From Jimgerdemannia flammicorona (lineage: Eukaryota; Mucoromycota; Endogonomycetes; Endogonales; Endogonaceae): 20,231 nt of DNA. Every line of letters starts with the position of its first letter. Positions within the stretch are counted from its first letter, which is position 1. The position numbers and the translations under genes were made by a program. The DNA lies in contig RBNI01001959.1 of assembly GCA_003990745.1 (NCBI GenBank), positions 1 to 20,231 on the forward strand, read 5' to 3'. The notes under the pieces were generated by a model, which was not told the DNA's origin, did no database searches, and saw only the letters and a list, made by a program, of their open reading frames with translations. Below are positions 17,085 through 20,231 of this stretch, piece after piece.

Positions 17085-17980
17085 AAGAAGATACTCTATG
17101 AATTTGAGGATGTTCTTGCCACAGATTTCAAAGATATCAAAGGAAAGACCCCGCATTACTATCATGATGTAGACACAGGAGACACTGAACCAATCTATCA
17201 GAAGGCAAGACCCATCCTGCCAGCCTACTGCAAATGGCTCAGAGAAGAAATCAAGCAGATAGAAGAAGCCAGTATCATCAAAGAAGTCAGTAGTCCCTGG
17301 GCTTCACCAGTCATACTAGCCCCAAAGAAAGAAAGCAAGCCAGGAGAATTCGCACTAAGACTCTGTACTGATTACAGAAAGCTCAACTTGGTTACCAAGA
17401 AGGATCGCCAACCACTGCCTCTCATTAGTGACATTCTTGTAACTCTGGGAGATGAGGCACAATACTACAGCACCTTAGACTTATACTCAGGATTTTACCA
17501 AATCAGTCTCATAGAAGCAGCAAGTGAGAAATCAGCTTTCATCACACCAGACGGAACCTATGTCTACCTGCGAATGCCATTTAGAATGTGCAATGCACCA
17601 GCAAGCTTCCAGTGAATGATGAACAAAATCTTCTGCTATGATATGGGAAGATAGATGATGGTTTATATGGATGATGTAATTATCTACAGCAAGACAGCCG
17701 AAGAACACCTGTAGCACATCCAGCAAATGATGGAAAGGTTGAGGAAGCATAGTCTTTACATCAAACCAAAGAAATACAAGTTTGTGAAAATCGAGATCTC
17801 CTACCTCAGACATGTCATTAACCAAGATGGAACACACACAGACCCCCTCAAGATATAGGCAGTAGTAGCATATCCAAGACCTACTACAGTCACTGAAGCC
17901 CAAGCCTTCATGAGACTCGCCTCCTACTATCACAGATTTATTAGAGGATTTTCCAATATTGCAGACCCAATTTACGAACT
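17085..17980 (+). pseudogene. Reverse transcriptase of element C
   Basis: Motifs PIYQKARPI, SPWASPVILAPKK, LCTDYRKLN, STLDLYSGFYQI, CNAPASFQ and catalytic VYMDDVIIY (near 17670). Stops at 17613, 17652, 17712 and 17856. The fingers-palm-thumb order matches Ty3/Gypsy RT. Confidence 0.92.
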
Positions 17981-18094
17981 CAACAAGAAGGATATCAAGT
18001 TCCAATAGACTGACAGGTAACAAAAAGCATTTGATGAACTCAAGATCAGACTGACCCAGGCACCCATCCTTAGAAGACCCGATTGGACTCAAGA

Positions 18095-18458
18095 ATTTAT
18101 CCTACAGACAGATGCAAGTGCATAAGGACTTGGAGCAGTTCTGGCCCAGAAGAAGGACAAAGCAGAGTATGTCATTGCATACCTGAGCCAAGGAACCAGA
18201 GGAGCTGAAAAAGAATATAAATCCTACAAGTTGGAATGCCTTGCAGTCATCTGGGCTGTGGAAAAGTTCCACTACTACCTTGCTGGAAGACACTTCACTA
18301 TCCAGACAGACCACTCAGCCCTTATCTGGCTACTGACCACCGGACAACCTAAAGGAATCTATGCCAGATAGATCATGAAGTTATAAGCCTATGATGTAAC
18401 AATCGTATACTGCCCAGGAAGAACCAATGCCAATGCAGATGCCCTCTCATGGACACCC
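18095..18458 (+). pseudogene. RNase H of element C
   Basis: Acidic residues in QTDAS, KLECLAV, QTDHSAL and NADAL. Stops TAA 18123 (after DASA), TAG 18369 and TAA 18384. Ends at the conserved CCC-TGA. Confidence 0.9.
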
Positions 18459-18467
18459 TGAAACACC
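18451..18467 (+). other. Putative +1 frameshift site between RNase H and integrase (element C)
   Basis: GGACACCCTGAAACACC. The upstream frame reads ACA CCC TGA (TGA at 18459-18461); slipping +1 on CCC enters CCT GAA ACA and the integrase frame. Identical 17 nt are found in element A. Confidence 0.6.
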
Positions 18468-19341
18468 TCTAACCAGCAAATCAATCATGAATAAGGAACT
18501 TTACTATGGAATCATCACCTATCTGGGACAGCGAAAGATGCCCCAACATCTAGAAGAATGGATACAAACAATTATCAGCAGGACATGGAAACAATTCGAA
18601 ACCGATGGAGAAACACTGAAGAAAGGAAAACTACTAGTCATACCTGGTCACAAGAAGGAGCAAGCAATGAAATCAATACATGAACTTGGCCATCTAGGAG
18701 GAAAAAACACATATGACAGAGCAAGAAGAACAATGTGGTGGCCAGGAATGGAGGAAGATATCAGACAATTTGTTAAGACCTGCGACAAATGCCAGAAACA
18801 AAAACAAGACCAATGAAATCAAGCCCCGGGATTGGCACACATAGAACTGGTACCATTCACCCACATTGCAATGGATGTAATTGGTCCTCTACCCTTGACC
18901 TTGACTGGCAACCAATACATTATTGTCATTGTGGACCTCTTCACAAAATGGATAGAGGCAGGACCCCTCAAGGAAGCCAATGCACAGTCAATTGCTGATT
19001 TCTTTCACAAAGAAATCATCTGCCGATTCAAGACCCTAGTATAAGTCACCACAGATAGAGGAACAGAATTCGTGAACCAGTTCTTTGAGATCCTCTACAA
19101 GAAATACAGAATCTAGCATATTCAGACCACAGCATACCATCTCCAAGGAAATGGACAAGCAGAAAGGACCAACAAAACACTCAAGAATGTTATCGCCAAG
19201 ATCTATGATAACTATGAAAATTGGGATCACTATCTGCTAATAGTATTATCTGCTCTTCGGAATATTCGATCACAAAGCACTCACTTCACCCCTTGAGAAA
19301 TACTATTTGGAGAAGAAAGTTCTCAAGAAACCTTATCATCC
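18460..19341 (+). pseudogene. Integrase of element C, truncated by element D
   Basis: In the +1 frame relative to RNase H. Zinc motif H-x3-H ... C-x2-C (IHELGHLG, CDKCQ); catalytic Asp 18874-18876, Asp 19054-19056 and Glu 19162-19164 with D-x35-E spacing. Stops at 18814, 19042, 19114 and 19294. The GPY/F end is missing because element D starts at 19342. Confidence 0.9.
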
Positions 19342-19377
19342 TGTAATAGAACGAGTGAACAGATGAGACGCGATGAA

Positions 19378-19471
19378 TGACGAATGATGAACGATCATGT
19401 GACCCAGCAATGACGTTATCATACGATCGAGCGCGGCATATGAACGAACAAACAAATGATGCAAAATGACG
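19378..19471 (+). promoter_or_regulatory. Three TGACG motifs in U3 of element D
   Basis: TGACG at 19378, 19411 (as TGACGTTA) and 19467. This is the half-site of CRE/ATF-type bZIP factors. Binding is inferred only. Confidence 0.35.
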
Positions 19472-19675
19472 CAGAAAAAATGATATCCAGCTTATCCCCA
19501 ATAATCGGCGCCACAGCAACAGTTGCCACAGCTGCTGATTATTGCCTAGTAATTGAGGTCCTGATCACAAAGATATTCTTTACCAAAAACCACCTGACAA
19601 AGGTCACGATCACAAACCTCATTATAGTTACCAAATTAGTCACTCATACTTAGTCAGAAATTGCAGACCAACTTG

Positions 19676-19708
19676 TATAAATACCCCCCAGTTTCTATCT
19701 GAAATAAA
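19676..19708 (+). promoter_or_regulatory. TATA box and AATAAA of element D LTR
   Basis: TATAAATA at 19676-19683 followed by CCCCCC, and AATAAA at 19703-19708; 27 nt start to start, as in element A. Confidence 0.75.
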
Positions 19709-20126
19709 GCAGTTTTAGTTCAGTCCTTGATATAAGAATCAAGTCCCCCACACACACACACATTCCCCTGAGTCTTAGTAATGACATCTAAGTGACTCTA
19801 GTATTTCTGACTAAACTCCAGAAGCCTAGCTAACTTCTACCAGAACTGAGACCGGTATATAAATTCCCAAAGACTTAAGTAAACCCATTGAACCTGAATT
19901 CCAAGGCAAATTCAGTCTGTGCACAGCAAGAAACAAGACCCTCGAAATAGGGCATAAGAGAAAGACCTTTGAAAGATAAGGCACTGCTACTACAACTACT
20001 TAAAGTGAGCGCTTCCTCAACTGAAGGCTTCTTGGTACACATTGTGTACTAAGTCCCTAAGTAATAGTCCACTTCCCTAATTACTCAAAGGATAAGAGAG
20101 GGAAAGAAGTGAGAGTTATTACAACT

Positions 20127-20144
20127 TGGTAGCAGCAGATTACC
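20127..20144 (+). other. Primer-binding site of element D
   Basis: TGGTAGCAGCAGATTACC, 3 nt after the LTR end. It shares ACAACTTGGT with A and C, then differs. TGGTAGCAG resembles initiator-Met tRNA primer sites, but the match is short. Confidence 0.65.
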
Positions 20145-20231
20145 AGCCAAGAAGGCACCAAAGAACACACTCCTGAAGTTGGAACAAGACCAACCTTGGA
20201 CAGGAGTAACCCCCAGAAACAACTGTGGATC
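20145..20231 (+). other. Leader of element D (continues past window)
   Basis: Internal sequence after the primer-binding site. No ATG-initiated ORF can be supported in this short stretch. Confidence 0.5.

Larger units (their letters stand above)
14496..18461 (+). pseudogene. Gag-PR-dUTPase-RT-RNase H polyprotein of element C (inactivated)
   Basis: One frame of about 1321 codons from ATG 14496 to the TGA at 18459. There are 16 in-frame stops but no indel: 14634, 14826, 16029, 16182, 16197, 16308, 16869, 17613, 17652, 17712, 17856, 18006, 18018, 18123, 18369, 18384. An apparent earlier start in the leader is not ATG. Many stops fall at Arg, Gln or Trp codons of element A (for example TGA at 16182 and 16197 for the two Arg of a YRGRKVR segment). 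Domain order is the same as in element A. Confidence 0.9.
13921..19341 (+). mobile_element. Element C: Ty3/Gypsy-type element, relative of A, cut by element D
   Basis: Order on the plus strand: LTR, primer-binding site (identical to A's), Gag, zinc knuckle, protease, Cys/His module, dUTPase, RT, RNase H, integrase. It stops at 19341 where element D begins, just after the ILFGEE segment of integrase; the remaining integrase end and 3' LTR should lie right of the window. The left boundary is uncertain. Confidence 0.88.
19342..20123 (+). mobile_element. 5' LTR of element D (782 bp)
   Basis: Starts TGTAATAG and ends TTATTACA, a 7-bp terminal inverted repeat (TGTAATA/TATTACA). Homology to integrase stops exactly at its left end, and a primer-binding site follows the right end. 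The 5 bp before it are CATCC, a candidate target duplication. The first 170 bp are CpG-rich, unlike the rest of the window. No ORF supported. Confidence 0.88.

Noticed and set aside
14634..18386. Stop codon reassignment instead of mutation
   Set aside because: All three stops occur, at positions matching Gln, Trp and Arg of the relative, so no single recoding explains them.
1..20231. Host genes, tRNA, rRNA, CRISPR arrays
   Set aside because: Every recognisable coding segment belongs to a retroelement; no cloverleaf or spaced-repeat array was seen by eye.

Overview
The window looks like transposon-packed, non-genic DNA from a filamentous fungus. I found no host gene, tRNA, rRNA or CRISPR array. 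The fungal call rests on Ty3/Gypsy-type LTR retrotransposons plus a mutation pattern resembling repeat-induced point mutation (RIP). In-frame stops sit where relatives have Gln, Trp or Arg codons (CAA/CAG to TAA/TAG, TGG to TAG, CGA to TGA), and the two LTRs of one element differ mostly by transitions. A CpA-biased pattern favours Pezizomycotina (Ascomycota), but I cannot name a genus.

Layout. Element A (minus strand, about 1-8479) is an almost complete Gypsy-type element with a 1552-bp 5' LTR (6928-8479) and a window-truncated 3' LTR (1-1225). Its body reads Gag, zinc knuckle, aspartic protease, a Cys/His module, dUTPase, reverse transcriptase and RNase H in one frame, then integrase in the +1 frame. 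Element B (minus, 8480-13667) is older and AT-rich; element A sits in its 3' LTR. It encodes a Gag-like protein and a different dUTPase, with no recognisable protease, RT, RNase H or integrase. Element C (plus, about 13921-19341) is a relative of element A with a short LTR and 16 in-frame stops, but no indel in the 4-kb gag-RNase H frame. Its integrase is cut by element D (plus, from 19342), of which only a 782-bp 5' LTR, primer-binding site and leader are visible. Element D is CpG-rich and probably the youngest.

How the parts work together. Each LTR supplies a TATA box and an AATAAA signal 26-27 nt apart. The transcript is primed at the site just inside the 5' LTR. Gag and Pol would form the particle, cleave it, copy RNA to DNA and integrate the copy. 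The pol-embedded dUTPase would keep dUTP out of the cDNA.

Most interesting points: (1) elements A and C both change frame by +1 between RNase H and integrase at the same CCC-TGA-A site, with no other indel in either coding region, suggesting programmed frameshifting; (2) a dUTPase lies between protease and RT; (3) element A carries a roughly 286-codon ORF in the LTR U3 region; (4) element B is a Gag-dUTPase element of unusual make-up. All copies here are inactivated.
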